Assembly: GCA_003851245.1 (NCBI GenBank)
Contig: BHEP01000015.1
Span: 1 to 56,912, forward strand
From: Bacteroidales bacterium
GTDB taxonomy: Bacteria > Bacteroidota > Bacteroidia > Bacteroidales > Azobacteroidaceae
DNA: 56,912 nt
Direction of reading: 5' to 3'
Shown here: positions 27,395 to 38,730 of the stretch, one piece after another
Numbering within the stretch: position 1 is the first letter of the stretch
Layout of the letters: the number at the start of each line of letters is the position of its first letter
Notes under the pieces: generated by a model
What the model was told of the DNA's origin: nothing
The model's database searches: none
Seen by the model: only the letters and a program-made list of their open reading frames with translations
Made by a program: the position numbers and the translations under genes

Positions 27395-29458
27395 TTAAAA
27401 CGTGTATCTCACAAGGCAATAGAGGTCTGTTTTTTCATTTCCTTCTATAGTTTCCAGTCCTGAGCCTATTGTTTGTCGGTCAAAATAGTGGGTGGAGCCC
27501 AGCTTAGCCTGCACACTTATTTTTTTTGAGACCTCCCATTTTGCGAGTGCATAATAGCGCATGCCATGCCCATAGTAGGAGGGGAATGCAAAGGCGTACA
27601 ATATATTTTTCTCGTATATATTTATTCTAGTGTTCCAATCGTCGGTTTTGAAGTATCCCATTGCGGCACTCAATTGTATAGGGCGTTTGGGAAACTTGTA
27701 ACTTGCCGACTGAAATATTGATCTGCCCACACTTTTTTCTTTTTTTGTGCCTAGGTATGTATTCAAATCCACCTGCGTTTTAAGGTTTGCATTTTTAAAT
27801 CCCATATATTCTATTTGCCATCTTATTTTTTCCACATTGTATGGCAATACCTCTTTTGCAGGTACTGCAGCTGCGGTTTCGTTTCTTTCTTTTTGCTTGC
27901 GTTTATATCTTATGTTCATAGACAATTTGTCGGAGGGCCTATAGTGCACCTGCAGCAAAACATCGGAGGCTTCAGAGGGCTTGTCGATTCCGTATTTTAG
28001 CCATGGAAATTTTATTATATCAGAAAAAATTCTTAATTCCCAATATTTGAGTGTTTGAATATGGGCCCCTATATAAAAGCCCTGCTCGTTTTGTATTGTA
28101 GACGATTCCGAAAAGGCCTTTCCATACAGGGCTTGGTATGCAGGATGGTAGTTGCGGTATGAGATGACAAGGCCCAAGAATGATGCGGGATATATCTGGA
28201 AGGTGTTGAGGCTTGCTGTTTTCCCATTTTTATCTATGGCTGTTTCTCCTTGTATAGTATATTTTCTTTTTATGTGACTATAATTTACTCCTATATTGTA
28301 GTTGTTGTCGCCTCTTAAGCCGTGTATGTTGTATGGCTTAAGCTCCGGATTTAGTGTTTTTCCTCCAAAGGCGTAGTATATACCTGTTATTCCAAGGCTT
28401 GAGCTCTGATTAGTCCATTGCAGGTTTGCTCCTAGGAGATTTATTTTTGCCTGGTTTTTCTTTTCCATATCTCGGACTGTTCTATGGTACCCATCTATTT
28501 TGAAGGAATAAATATTCTCATCGTCGGCTATTGCGTCCAATTGTCGTTGTGAAACCAGCATGCTAAATTTTATATTGTCGAGTTTGGAGCTTAGAGCCAG
28601 TCCTCTAAAATAGTTGTTTTCATTGCTTGAAAAATGTCTTTTTATGCCCGTATTTTTTTTGCTAATGTTCAATATATCTGAGGTCTTGCCCATTGCAAAG
28701 TCGGTATTAAGCACCAATCCTTGTCCAAAAGAGGCTCTAAAATCTCCTAATATTATTGTTTCAAAAGGGCCAATATCTTTGATAAGGAGATGGGCGGAAT
28801 AGAAATCGAAGCCCTTGTTATTGTTGTTCCAAAAAGCTTCGCCCGCATCTTTTTCTCCAAGCACTCCAAATTGAATGCGATCCTTGTATTGGAATCCATA
28901 TTTTAGTGAGAGGTAGAAATTTTCTCCCAGATAGTATTTGTGGGGGTTTTGTTGCACCTCTTCTTCGGAGGCTTTTTTGTATCCTGCTTTTTCTTGAAAG
29001 GTGCGATCGCTTCTAAGCCACAATTGATGTTTCCCATATTTAATCATCTTGGGCGAGAGTGCCTGCTGTGGATGGGCTTTCATATCGCCAACAAATATAA
29101 AGGGCAGCAGGTAGGTTATTGTCTGCAAATCAAGGTCTTCTACATTTTTCAATTCGTAGATGCTTGCCAAAGGCTTGTTTTTGTAAATATAATATAGCAG
29201 GTTTTCTATCTGAATTGCCGATAAAAAGGGGAGTTTCTCAAGTTGCTCCTTATTAAGCTCATAAATATTTGTGGGGTTTTCGGACCAATAAGAAAGGTCG
29301 TCAAAGAGGAACTCCAGATTATCGTCTGTTGTTTCGGATTCGTTTTCTGCTAGCTCTTGCAAATAATCCATCCATTGGCTGTTGTTGCCGTCAATTTGTG
29401 CTGCTATGCTTAGCGCAAGAAATAAGATAAGGCTAGTATTTGCAATATTTTTTTTCAT
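27395..29458 (-). CDS. Outer-membrane protein with N-terminal helix-hairpin-helix domain
   Basis: This 687-residue protein has a signal peptide (about 1-20, ending LSIAAQ). A helix-hairpin-helix segment of ComEA type follows (about 60-125), with text such as NIYELNKEQLEKLPFLSAIQ and ASIYELKNVEDLDL. From there to the C-terminus there is a long stretch of alternating polar and hydrophobic residues rich in Tyr, Gly and Arg, ending in LYCLVRYTF. This looks like a large outer-membrane beta-barrel. Such HHH-plus-barrel proteins are conserved in Bacteroidota, but I know of no established role. HHH domains elsewhere bind DNA, so a DNA-uptake function is conceivable but unproven. The next gene upstream on the same strand (29496) is another barrel-like protein 37 bp away. 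Confidence 0.75.
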   Translation of the reverse strand: MKKNIANTSLILFLALSIAAQIDGNNSQWMDYLQELAENESETTDDNLEFLFDDLSYWSENPTNIYELNKEQLEKLPFLSAIQIENLLYYIYKNKPLASIYELKNVEDLDLQTITYLLPFIFVGDMKAHPQQALSPKMIKYGKHQLWLRSDRTFQEKAGYKKASEEEVQQNPHKYYLGENFYLSLKYGFQYKDRIQFGVLGEKDAGEAFWNNNNKGFDFYSAHLLIKDIGPFETIILGDFRASFGQGLVLNTDFAMGKTSDILNISKKNTGIKRHFSSNENNYFRGLALSSKLDNIKFSMLVSQRQLDAIADDENIYSFKIDGYHRTVRDMEKKNQAKINLLGANLQWTNQSSSLGITGIYYAFGGKTLNPELKPYNIHGLRGDNNYNIGVNYSHIKRKYTIQGETAIDKNGKTASLNTFQIYPASFLGLVISYRNYHPAYQALYGKAFSESSTIQNEQGFYIGAHIQTLKYWELRIFSDIIKFPWLKYGIDKPSEASDVLLQVHYRPSDKLSMNIRYKRKQKERNETAAAVPAKEVLPYNVEKIRWQIEYMGFKNANLKTQVDLNTYLGTKKEKSVGRSIFQSASYKFPKRPIQLSAAMGYFKTDDWNTRINIYEKNILYAFAFPSYYGHGMRYYALAKWEVSKKISVQAKLGSTHYFDRQTIGSGLETIEGNEKTDLYCLVRYTF

Positions 29459-29495
29459 GGATATTCATTTTACATAAATATACGTCTTTATAAAA

Positions 29496-30299
29496 TTAAA
29501 ACTGGTAGGCAATATTTATAGAGCTGCTATTGCCTAGTATGTTGTGCGATAAATAAGCTAGATCAATGGCAAAAGAGTTGTAGGTATAGGCAAAACCCAT
29601 TGATGGTGTGTTCGGGTTACTTCTATATCCCAGCCTGATATATATGCTTTGGGCTATACCATATTCGGCACCTATATGAAATGCGGTATAATCCTTTGTG
29701 TAGGTGGTGCTCTCAGCAAGGATTTCCAGATCTTCTATCAATATAAATGCAGTTCCTATATGTATGGAGGGTTTATATGTATTGGTTTTGTTGGCAATAT
29801 TTTTGAGTAATATATTTAGCTTCCAGCTTTCTGTTTTTTTGTAAGTTATGCCTAGGTCTGCCGACAATTGCATTCGGGGTTTGTCTTCCAGATATATGGA
29901 TTCGCGTCGCCAATTTAATTTGCCTCCAATAGCTAGTTTGGAGTTTATTTTTTTTGCTATGGCTGGCTGTATAGTCCATACCTTATAGTCTGAAAATCCA
30001 AATTGCGAAATGCGTATGCCACAATCAAGAAAATCGTTGGGCTTGAGGGCATATATAGATATGGTATTTAACTCTTTCATTTCAAACTTGTTGTATACAT
30101 TTATGCCCACTTTAGCCTTGTTTAAAAATCCCAGGCTTGCAGGGTTTGCAGATCCAGAAGAGGTGGCTTGAATTTGCCCTAGGCCGATTTCTCTAGCATC
30201 TAAGTGGCTCTCTTCGCAATAAAGGTGGGTAGAAAAAGAGAGGTAGAGGAGGCAGTAAAGGAATATTTTGACGTAAGTGTTTTGTTGCTTTGTTTTCAT
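29496..30299 (-). CDS. Outer-membrane beta-barrel protein, PorV/UPF0164-like
   Basis: This 267-residue protein has a signal peptide (about 1-28, ending STHLYC). The mature start has DAREIGLGQIQATSSGSANPASLGFL, the A-R-x-x-G-x-G...NPA pattern seen at the start of FadL/PorV-type barrels of Bacteroidota. The rest is amphipathic strands ending with a terminal aromatic (NIAYQF), expected for BAM-dependent barrels. A lipoprotein reading (Cys28 in LYCEES) is possible but less likely. It is upstream of and probably cotranscribed with the HHH barrel protein. Similarity to PorV is only by pattern; a T9SS role is not shown. Confidence 0.65.
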   Translation of the reverse strand: MKTKQQNTYVKIFLYCLLYLSFSTHLYCEESHLDAREIGLGQIQATSSGSANPASLGFLNKAKVGINVYNKFEMKELNTISIYALKPNDFLDCGIRISQFGFSDYKVWTIQPAIAKKINSKLAIGGKLNWRRESIYLEDKPRMQLSADLGITYKKTESWKLNILLKNIANKTNTYKPSIHIGTAFILIEDLEILAESTTYTKDYTAFHIGAEYGIAQSIYIRLGYRSNPNTPSMGFAYTYNSFAIDLAYLSHNILGNSSSINIAYQF

Positions 30300-30361
30300 C
30301 TTTTTTTGGTATAAAACAATGTTTTGCCAATTGATTGGAATAAGCTTCCATAATTTAAACG

Positions 30362-30369
30362 TATTTTTG
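30362..30369 (+). promoter_or_regulatory. -7 element for DUF4294 gene
   Basis: TATTTTTG matches TAnnTTTG and ends 7 bp before the ATG at 30377. Transcription would begin within a few nucleotides of the start codon, so the message would have almost no leader. Confidence 0.4.
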
Positions 30370-30376
30370 CATACTT

Positions 30377-30970
30377 ATGTTTAGCAAATATTTATTTTTA
30401 TTTTTTGGCTTAAGTTTTTTTATCAATTCTGCGCTGTATGCTCTTGAAGCTGATGGTGGTATTGTAGCGGCAAATGATGGGTTTATTTCCGACAGCCTGC
30501 CCTTGATTGTTTTGCCAGACATCATGATTTTTCCTCCTCCTCAGTTTTATAATGAGGAAGAGGAGCGCAAATATTGGCGCATGGTAAGGGATGTTAAAAA
30601 GACACTGCCTTATGCCAAGATGATTTATGCTACGCTTATGGAAACTTACGAATATATAGAAACATTGCCCAATAAAAAAACAAGGGATAGCCACTTGAAG
30701 AGGATGGAAAAAGAATTGTTTGCAGACTACAAGCCGGAGCTAAAAAAAATGACAAAGACACAGGGTAAGCTTCTCATTCGCCTCATTGATAGGGAATGTA
30801 ATCAGAGCTCCTACGACCTTATGAAGGCTTTTTTGGGCACTTTTAGGGCAAGGTTTTGGAATGTTTTTGCGGGCATGTTTGGTGCTAGCCTAAAGTCTCG
30901 ATGGGATCCGCAAGGCAAGGATGCCGATCTCGAGCGCGTTGTTGTTTTGGTAGAGAGTGGCGCTCTTTGA
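30377..30970 (+). CDS. DUF4294-domain exported protein
   Basis: This 197-residue protein has a signal peptide (about 1-22, ending NSALYALEA). Family features of DUF4294 follow: LPLIVLPDIMIFPPPQF, a charged helix EEERKYWRMVRDVKKTLPYA, and the basic C-terminal helices KLLIRLIDRECNQSSYDLMK and LGTFRARFWNVFAGMFG. The family is restricted to Bacteroidota and has no known function. The gene stands alone between the divergent barrel gene and the convergent trmH gene (11-bp gap). A -7 promoter element ends 7 bp before the ATG. Confidence 0.85.
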   Translation: MFSKYLFLFFGLSFFINSALYALEADGGIVAANDGFISDSLPLIVLPDIMIFPPPQFYNEEEERKYWRMVRDVKKTLPYAKMIYATLMETYEYIETLPNKKTRDSHLKRMEKELFADYKPELKKMTKTQGKLLIRLIDRECNQSSYDLMKAFLGTFRARFWNVFAGMFGASLKSRWDPQGKDADLERVVVLVESGAL

Positions 30971-30981
30971 GTATCTATTTG

Positions 30982-31524
30982 CTATTTTGAGAGCTGTTTA
31001 AAAGCCTCCCATATAACTATGCCTCCACTTACAGATACGTTTAGTGAGTGTTTGGTACCAAATTGGGGAATTTCTATGCAGGCATCGCAAGCATCGATCA
31101 CATCTTGGGCAACACCCTTAACTTCGTTGCCAAAAACCAGCGCATAGCCCTTGTCTTTGTCCAGTTGTAAGTCATTGAGCATGATACTGTTTCTTGCTTG
31201 CTCTATTGCTAGTAGGGTATATCCCTGATTTTTCAATTTCTCAAGAGCTTGCATGCAATCTTCCTCATATTGCCATTCTATAGAATTTTCGGCACCCAGG
31301 GCAGTTTTGTGTATCTCGGGGTGTGGAGGGCATGCACTTATTCCGCATAGATAAATTTTTTCTATAAGGAAGGCATCAGCCGTACGAAATATAGCCCCTA
31401 TATTGTGTAGGCTTCTTACATTGTCGAGTACAACTACTAGGGGCGTTTTTTTTGTTTGCTTGAAGTCGTCGGAAGATATTCTATGAAGCTCAGTTATTTT
31501 TAGTTTGGCATTATAGCTCGACAT
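30982..31524 (-). CDS. Short TrmH-family RNA methyltransferase
   Basis: This is a single SPOUT domain of 180 residues. Motif 1 is VVVLDNVRSLHNIGAIFRTA, motif 2 is YALVFGNEVKGVAQDV, and motif 3 is IEIPQFGTKHSLNVSVSGGI. The Arg of RTA and the Asn of GNE and SLNVS are the expected catalytic and SAM-site residues. It should 2'-O-methylate a tRNA or rRNA ribose; the target is unknown. It lacks the N-terminal substrate-binding domain of the paralogue at 7380. It ends a five-gene operon and starts 3 bp after the sufE stop. Confidence 0.93.
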   Translation of the reverse strand: MSSYNAKLKITELHRISSDDFKQTKKTPLVVVLDNVRSLHNIGAIFRTADAFLIEKIYLCGISACPPHPEIHKTALGAENSIEWQYEEDCMQALEKLKNQGYTLLAIEQARNSIMLNDLQLDKDKGYALVFGNEVKGVAQDVIDACDACIEIPQFGTKHSLNVSVSGGIVIWEAFKQLSK

Positions 31525-31526
31525 TC

Positions 31527-31955
31527 CTACTGTTTTTGTTGGGTTTGAAATACCAGGGCATAGAGTTTCATTTGTTTCAGCATAGACATCAGCCCATTAG
31601 ATCGGGTGGGCGAAAGGTGTTCTTTGAGGCCAATTGCATCTATAAAATACAAGTCCTTGTCAAGAATATCTGAGGGGTTTTGACCCGATAGCACTTTTAT
31701 TAGAAGAGCAACAATGCCTTTAACGATTACCGCATCGCTTTCTGCAGAATAAATAACCAAATTGTCTTTTATTTCGGCATGCAGCCAAACCCTGCTCTGA
31801 CAGCCTTCAATAAGGTTGTTTTGAGTTTTATATTTAGGGTCGAGGGGTTTCTGTTCATTGCCAAGCTCTATGAGTAGGGCGTATTTATCCATCCAATCGT
31901 CAAAATCGGCAAATTGTTCTATTATTTCGTCTTGTATTTCGTTTATTGATTTCAT
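31527..31955 (-). CDS. sufE: SufE-family cysteine desulfuration protein
   Basis: SufE accepts persulfide sulfur from the desulfurase SufS and passes it on for Fe-S cluster assembly. The 142-residue protein has the SufE fold. The active Cys is in NLIEGCQSRVWLHAE (Cys52, the counterpart of E. coli Cys51). The later SPTRSNGLMSMLKQMK is the usual C-terminal helix (LSPTRxNGxxxM). No suf genes are nearby. It sits between the M28 peptidase and the trmH paralogue with gaps of 5 and 2 bp, so it must be cotranscribed. Confidence 0.94.
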   Translation of the reverse strand: MKSINEIQDEIIEQFADFDDWMDKYALLIELGNEQKPLDPKYKTQNNLIEGCQSRVWLHAEIKDNLVIYSAESDAVIVKGIVALLIKVLSGQNPSDILDKDLYFIDAIGLKEHLSPTRSNGLMSMLKQMKLYALVFQTQQKQ

Positions 31956-31960
31956 ATATA

Positions 31961-32953
31961 CTATTCTTTTTCGTTATAAATGACGTGAAGCACTGTTTGC
32001 CCCACCATCTGCATGGTTTGTTTGCTTATATTACTCATATTATCTTCCATTGTATGCCAGTAATCGCCAAATCCTTTTTCTGAATTTGGGTCATAGTCGA
32101 TAATATCAATACATGGAATATTGCGATGTTTGATAACATGTATGTGATCGTCCTCTATTGCCCCCATGGGTTCTCTGATAAATCTGCTACCAAAACCCAA
32201 GGAGTGTGCGGCATCCCAAACTTTTTTTATGATATTGGGAGCATATTGTCGAGAATAGTGCTCTTGAAAAAATAGTGCCTTGGGGGCACTTACCATGTCT
32301 AGCAATATTCCATATCTTGCAGTATAGTTGTTTACATGCGGATTTTTTGCCCAATAATTGGACCCCAAGCAATATCCACTTGTGCTATTGTACTTATCTT
32401 CGAAGGTAGGAACACCCCAGTCTTCGGCATCAAAGAAGATGATATCTATGCCCATTTCTGTGGGGTGAATGTTTGTTTGTCGGGCTATTTCTAGGAGTAT
32501 TCCGCAGGCACCCGCCCCATCATTGGCCCCATCTATTGCCTTGCGATGGTTGCTAGGGTCGGGGTCATGGTCGGCAAAGGGCCTGGTGTCCCAGTGGGCA
32601 AAAAGGAGCACTCTGTTTTTTTTCTCTTTTTGGTAGCTTGCAATGATATTCCGGGCTTTTAATATTTTGCCATCGTATGTGGTGACATCCATTTTTTGCT
32701 CTATCACTTCGGCTCCAAAAGATTGCAGTTTTTCGACAAAAAAATCGCCACAGGCGGTGTGTGCTTCTGTGTTGGGAACTCTAGGACCAAAGGCTACCTG
32801 CCTGTCGGTATAGTGGTATGCAGAGTCGGCATTGAAGTTGGGAACTTCAATACTGGGCTTGGCGGCTACTACTTCGTGGGAAGTTTTATTCTTAGGATTG
32901 CATCCTAGGTAAAGAAAAATGCTCAAAGAGGCTATTAAGATTTTGGAGTACAT
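31961..32953 (-). CDS. M28-family zinc peptidase or glutaminyl cyclase, lipoprotein
   Basis: This 330-residue lipoprotein (lipobox LYLGC, Cys18) has the M28 metallopeptidase fold. Zinc-site residues are visible at FAHWDTRPFADHD (His120, Asp122), DGANDGAGACG (Asp145), FFDAEDWG (Glu177, Asp178) and DDHIHVIKHRNIPCIDII. The nearest characterised relatives of such single-domain bacterial forms are glutaminyl-peptide cyclotransferases and aminopeptidases, and sequence alone does not decide. The protein should act in the periplasm or on the outer membrane. It is the third gene of the gyrB-ldcA-M28-sufE-trmH run, 9 bp after ldcA. Confidence 0.88.
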   Translation of the reverse strand: MYSKILIASLSIFLYLGCNPKNKTSHEVVAAKPSIEVPNFNADSAYHYTDRQVAFGPRVPNTEAHTACGDFFVEKLQSFGAEVIEQKMDVTTYDGKILKARNIIASYQKEKKNRVLLFAHWDTRPFADHDPDPSNHRKAIDGANDGAGACGILLEIARQTNIHPTEMGIDIIFFDAEDWGVPTFEDKYNSTSGYCLGSNYWAKNPHVNNYTARYGILLDMVSAPKALFFQEHYSRQYAPNIIKKVWDAAHSLGFGSRFIREPMGAIEDDHIHVIKHRNIPCIDIIDYDPNSEKGFGDYWHTMEDNMSNISKQTMQMVGQTVLHVIYNEKE

Positions 32954-32962
32954 AAATTAGTT

Positions 32963-35906
<2,944 letters not shown>

Positions 35907-35997
35907 TTATTAATTGCAATTCATTTGGAAATTATGCTCATATAATTGCGGCACAAACATTTACTCTTTTTTTTTACAAATGCCATTAAACAGCAAA

Positions 35998-36022
35998 AGA
36001 GTTGAACGTATTGTTCAACTCT
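35998..36022 (-). terminator. Hairpin terminator after rpsT
   Basis: AGAGTTGAAC and GTTCAACTCT form a perfect 10-bp stem with a 5-nt loop, 25 bp beyond the rpsT stop. On the minus strand only a short U-tract (TTTT) follows, so termination may be partial. Confidence 0.65.
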
Positions 36023-36046
36023 CGTATTTTTTAAAAAGATATATTC

Positions 36047-36301
36047 CTAGTTCAATCTATTGACGTGAATTGCCAATTTAGATTTTAGATTGCCTGCTTT
36101 ATTTTTATGAATGACATTTTTCTTAGCCAATTTGTCTAGCAGCGAGCTAGTTTTCAAAAATAAGTCTGTAGCCTCAGTTTTAACTGTAGCTGCTCTAAGT
36201 GACTTGATAAGATTTCTAGCTGTTTTAGCGTAGTATCTATTGCGCAATTTTTTTGTTTGCGTTTGTCTAATTCTTTTTACAGAAGATTTATGATTTGCCA
36301 T
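36047..36301 (-). CDS. rpsT: 30S ribosomal protein S20
   Basis: This 84-residue, strongly basic helical protein of the small ribosomal subunit binds 16S rRNA. The N-terminal [20 protein letters not shown] is the family signature, and the three-helix body ([12 protein letters not shown] then [20 protein letters not shown]) is intact. Full length. It lies 22 bp downstream of tRNA-Glu on the same strand, so both may come from one promoter (36458-36488). Confidence 0.97.
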   Translation of the reverse strand: MANHKSSVKRIRQTQTKKLRNRYYAKTARNLIKSLRAATVKTEATDLFLKTSSLLDKLAKKNVIHKNKAGNLKSKLAIHVNRLN

Positions 36302-36323
36302 TTTTATCTCTTATTATTTTTAG

Positions 36324-36395
36324 TAGCCCATAGGGGAGTCGAACCCCTCTTTCAAGAATGAAAATCTTACGTCCTAACCGATAGACGAATGGGCC
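36324..36395 (-). tRNA. tRNA-Glu(TTC)
   Basis: On the minus strand this forms a 72-nt cloverleaf. The acceptor GGCCCAT pairs with ATGGGCT (first pair G-U). The anticodon loop TTTTCAT gives anticodon TTC. The T-arm is AGGGGTTCGACTCCCCT. The discriminator is A and CCA is not encoded. It lies directly upstream of rpsT. Confidence 0.96.
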
Positions 36396-36457
36396 AAAAT
36401 TTCAAATTTGCAATTTATTGTTGCCTTGTTATGAAGTTTGTTTCCTCTTAACGGGTG

Positions 36458-36488
36458 CAAATGTAGGTGATTTTTTTTAAACTGCAAA
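36458..36488 (-). promoter_or_regulatory. Consensus promoter of tRNA-Glu (and possibly rpsT)
   Basis: On the minus strand TTTG (36485-36488) and TACATTTG (36458-36465) are separated by exactly 19 bp, a perfect Bacteroidota promoter. The tRNA begins about 62 bp downstream. Confidence 0.8.
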
Positions 36489-36558
36489 ACATTTCTATCT
36501 TTTTTTTCTATTTTTTACAAAAAGAGTTTCTTTGCTACTGAGAAAGGGTCTTTTTTCT

Positions 36559-36566
36559 TACTTTTG
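36559..36566 (+). promoter_or_regulatory. -7 element immediately upstream of recO
   Basis: TACTTTTG matches the consensus and ends 4 bp before the recO ATG at 36571. If used, transcription would start at or next to the ATG, giving a leaderless message. Confidence 0.4.
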
Positions 36567-36570
36567 TGGC

Positions 36571-37296
36571 ATGTTGCATCGCAGTAGGGCAATTGTCCTT
36601 TATCTATTTTCTTACAATGACAAGTATTCTTTGGCTCATATATACACCGAGGCTTTTGGGCTTGTGGTATATATGGTGAGTAAATCAAGGTCTAAGCGGA
36701 CGAAGGTTCCACGATCCTTGTTTTATTCCTTGTCTATATTAGATTTGGAGGTGGAGCATGTCAATAGGCGAGATGTACATAAGATAAAAGAGGCTAGAAG
36801 CTTGCTGCCCTCTTTGGAGATCTTAGAAAATCCCTATAAGAATGCGATGAGCATGTTTTTGTCAGAATTTTTGGGGAAGGTGCTAAAGGATGTGCAGTCC
36901 AACAAGTATTTATTTTTATATCTATACCACTCTATTCAGGTTTTGGATTCTGCTCAGGAGGGCTTGGCAAATTTTCATTTGGTATTTATGCTCCGTCTCT
37001 CGCATTTTTTGGGCTTTGAGCCCGATGTTTCCACCTATAGGGCAGGATATTTTTTCGATCTAAAGGATGGTATTTTTGTTTCGGACAAACCTCTTCACCC
37101 TAGCTTTATAGACCCTAAGTCCTCCGAGGTTTTTTTATTGCTTTTGCGCATGAACTACGACAATATGCACCTATATCATTTTTCTCGACTAGAGCGAGTG
37201 CAGATCATTGATCAGGTGCTCTTGTATTATCGCTTGCACCTCACAGATTTTTCTGCCTTGAAATCCCTCTCGGTTCTACAAGATGTTTTTGCTTAA
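36571..37296 (+). CDS. recO: DNA repair protein RecO
   Basis: RecO loads RecA at gaps together with RecR and anneals single strands. The protein has 241 residues from ATG 36571. The N-terminal OB-fold begins MLHRSRAIVLYLFSYNDKYS, matching the Bacteroidota family start, and is followed by the helical domain (FLSEFLGKVLKDVQSN, LANFHLVFMLRLSHFLGFEP). The C4 zinc finger found in some RecO proteins is absent; no cysteine occurs after the start. The DNA divergent to it contains the tRNA-Glu promoter. An earlier ATG at 36532 is rejected because it precedes the promoter element. Confidence 0.9.
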   Translation: MLHRSRAIVLYLFSYNDKYSLAHIYTEAFGLVVYMVSKSRSKRTKVPRSLFYSLSILDLEVEHVNRRDVHKIKEARSLLPSLEILENPYKNAMSMFLSEFLGKVLKDVQSNKYLFLYLYHSIQVLDSAQEGLANFHLVFMLRLSHFLGFEPDVSTYRAGYFFDLKDGIFVSDKPLHPSFIDPKSSEVFLLLLRMNYDNMHLYHFSRLERVQIIDQVLLYYRLHLTDFSALKSLSVLQDVFA

Positions 37297-37330
37297 AATG
37301 TACTTTCTTTGCAATAAAACCAGTTAGGGC

Positions 37331-37361
37331 TTTGTAAATAGGAATTTATTCTTTACTTTTG
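37331..37361 (+). promoter_or_regulatory. Consensus promoter of tRNA-Arg(CCT)
   Basis: TTTG (37331-37334) and TACTTTTG (37354-37361) are separated by exactly 19 bp, a perfect Bacteroidota promoter. The tRNA begins 46 bp downstream. Confidence 0.85.
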
Positions 37362-37406
37362 TCGCACTTTGTAGCAAAGTACTTTCTGCAAGGTAAATAT
37401 TGGTAT

Positions 37407-37478
37407 GCCCTCGTAGTTCAATGGATAGAACAAAAGTTTCCTAAACTTTAGATTTGAGTTCGATTCTCAACGTGGGTA
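37407..37478 (+). tRNA. tRNA-Arg(CCT)
   Basis: This 72-nt cloverleaf has a D-arm GTTC/GAAC, an anticodon stem AAAGT/ACTTT with loop TTCCTAA (anticodon CCT), and a T-arm TTGAG/CTCAA with loop TTCGATT. The acceptor GCCCTCG pairs with CGTGGGT but with a G-U at the first pair and a T-T mismatch at pair 5. The discriminator is A and CCA is not encoded. A perfect promoter precedes it and a strong terminator follows, so it is probably active despite the mismatch. Confidence 0.93.
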
Positions 37479-37489
37479 CAGAGCAGTAG

Positions 37490-37527
37490 ATCTTGCAGTT
37501 TCTTTGGAAATTGCAAGATTTTTTTTA
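37490..37527 (+). terminator. Intrinsic terminator of tRNA-Arg(CCT)
   Basis: ATCTTGCAGTTTC and GAAATTGCAAGAT pair over 13 bp (one G-T) with a TTTG loop. Eight T follow. It also separates the tRNA from the convergent lactonase gene. Confidence 0.9.
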
Positions 37528-37533
37528 TGAGGT

Positions 37534-38709
37534 TTATTTTCTTCCTGCAAATTTCAAACACGAGGGTTTGCTGACCTTAATTTCCTTCTTTGTGTCTGTT
37601 AGAAGTCCCGTATTATGGTCTATTTCAAATATTTGTATGTTGTTGCTGTCTCTATTGGCGACCAATAAAAATTTCCCATTAGGGGCAATTACAAAATTTC
37701 GGGGGTGTATGCCTGTTTTTTGGTATCCTACTTTTGTTAGTACTCCTGTTTTTTGATTGATAGCAAATATTGCTATTCCATCATTTATTAGTCGGTTGGA
37801 GGCGTATAGGAATTTCCCATTGGGAGAGATATGTATATCAGCACTGCCCTTACTTCCCATGCCGGGGCTGGTGTCGGACTCTATATATTGAAGTATTTTT
37901 AACTGTCCACTTTTGTAAGCCATGGCACTCACTTTCCCTGAGAGTTCGTTTATGAGGTAGGCAAATTTCCCATTGGGATGAAATGCTAGGTGTCGGGGTC
38001 CTGAGCCATCTTCAAGTTTTAAGAAAGAGCTGCTGCTTTGGTCTAAGAAAATGGCTGAATTGTTCTTGTTATTTTTTTGCAGCACCTTTAATATATAAAT
38101 TTTATCTGTTCCCAAATCCATTGCAAAGAGATATTTTTGATCTGGCGAAAACACAAGGCAATGCATGTGCGGATCTTTCTGGCGTTTTGTGTCGAAGCCA
38201 TCACCTTCAAAGGGTATTATCTGTGAGGCTGGGGCAAGACCTCCATCTTTTGCTATGGGAAAAACAGAGATGTTGCCTCCCCCATAATTGGCGGTGACTA
38301 CAAATTTGCCCTTCCTATCTGTATTGATATAACAGGGATACGCTCCTAGTGCATCTTGAGAATTTATTTTTTTTACGTTTCCATCATGCTTGTTGAAGGC
38401 ATAGGCATAAGCCTTGGCATCGAGATGCTGCCCCTCACTTACGGCATAAATATTCTTACTGTCGGCAGAAAAAACCAAATACGATGGGTCTGCAATGCCC
38501 CTTACTTGACTAATGAGTTTGGTATCACCAGTCTCCGCATCAAAGCGGTAGGTATAAATGCCAGGATTATCGGCAGTGGCGTAAGATCCAATTGCGAGAA
38601 TCCAATCCTTGCTGTTTTGGATGTTTTTTTGTGCCATTATACTATTGTAGGGTATAGCGGTAAGCAGGATAAAAAGTATGCCATAGCAGCGAAGGATTTT
38701 TTTTCTCAT
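37534..38709 (-). CDS. Lactonase-family seven-bladed beta-propeller (6-phosphogluconolactonase-like)
   Basis: This 391-residue protein has a signal peptide (about 1-26, ending NSIMAQ). The lactonase propeller family (PF10282) is recognised from its repeated blades: YLVFSADSKNIYAVSEG, GPRHLAFHPNGKFAYLINEL, ADIHISPNGKFLYASNRL and NFVIAPNGKFLLVANRDSNN. The cytoplasmic E. coli member Pgl hydrolyses 6-phosphogluconolactone. This exported form more likely acts on another sugar lactone or on a carbohydrate in the periplasm. It lies 21 bp downstream of a DUF1080 lipoprotein gene, so the two probably act together in carbohydrate processing. Confidence 0.88.
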   Translation of the reverse strand: MRKKILRCYGILFILLTAIPYNSIMAQKNIQNSKDWILAIGSYATADNPGIYTYRFDAETGDTKLISQVRGIADPSYLVFSADSKNIYAVSEGQHLDAKAYAYAFNKHDGNVKKINSQDALGAYPCYINTDRKGKFVVTANYGGGNISVFPIAKDGGLAPASQIIPFEGDGFDTKRQKDPHMHCLVFSPDQKYLFAMDLGTDKIYILKVLQKNNKNNSAIFLDQSSSSFLKLEDGSGPRHLAFHPNGKFAYLINELSGKVSAMAYKSGQLKILQYIESDTSPGMGSKGSADIHISPNGKFLYASNRLINDGIAIFAINQKTGVLTKVGYQKTGIHPRNFVIAPNGKFLLVANRDSNNIQIFEIDHNTGLLTDTKKEIKVSKPSCLKFAGRK

Positions 38710-38730
38710 CGGACTTATATTTTGTAATTT

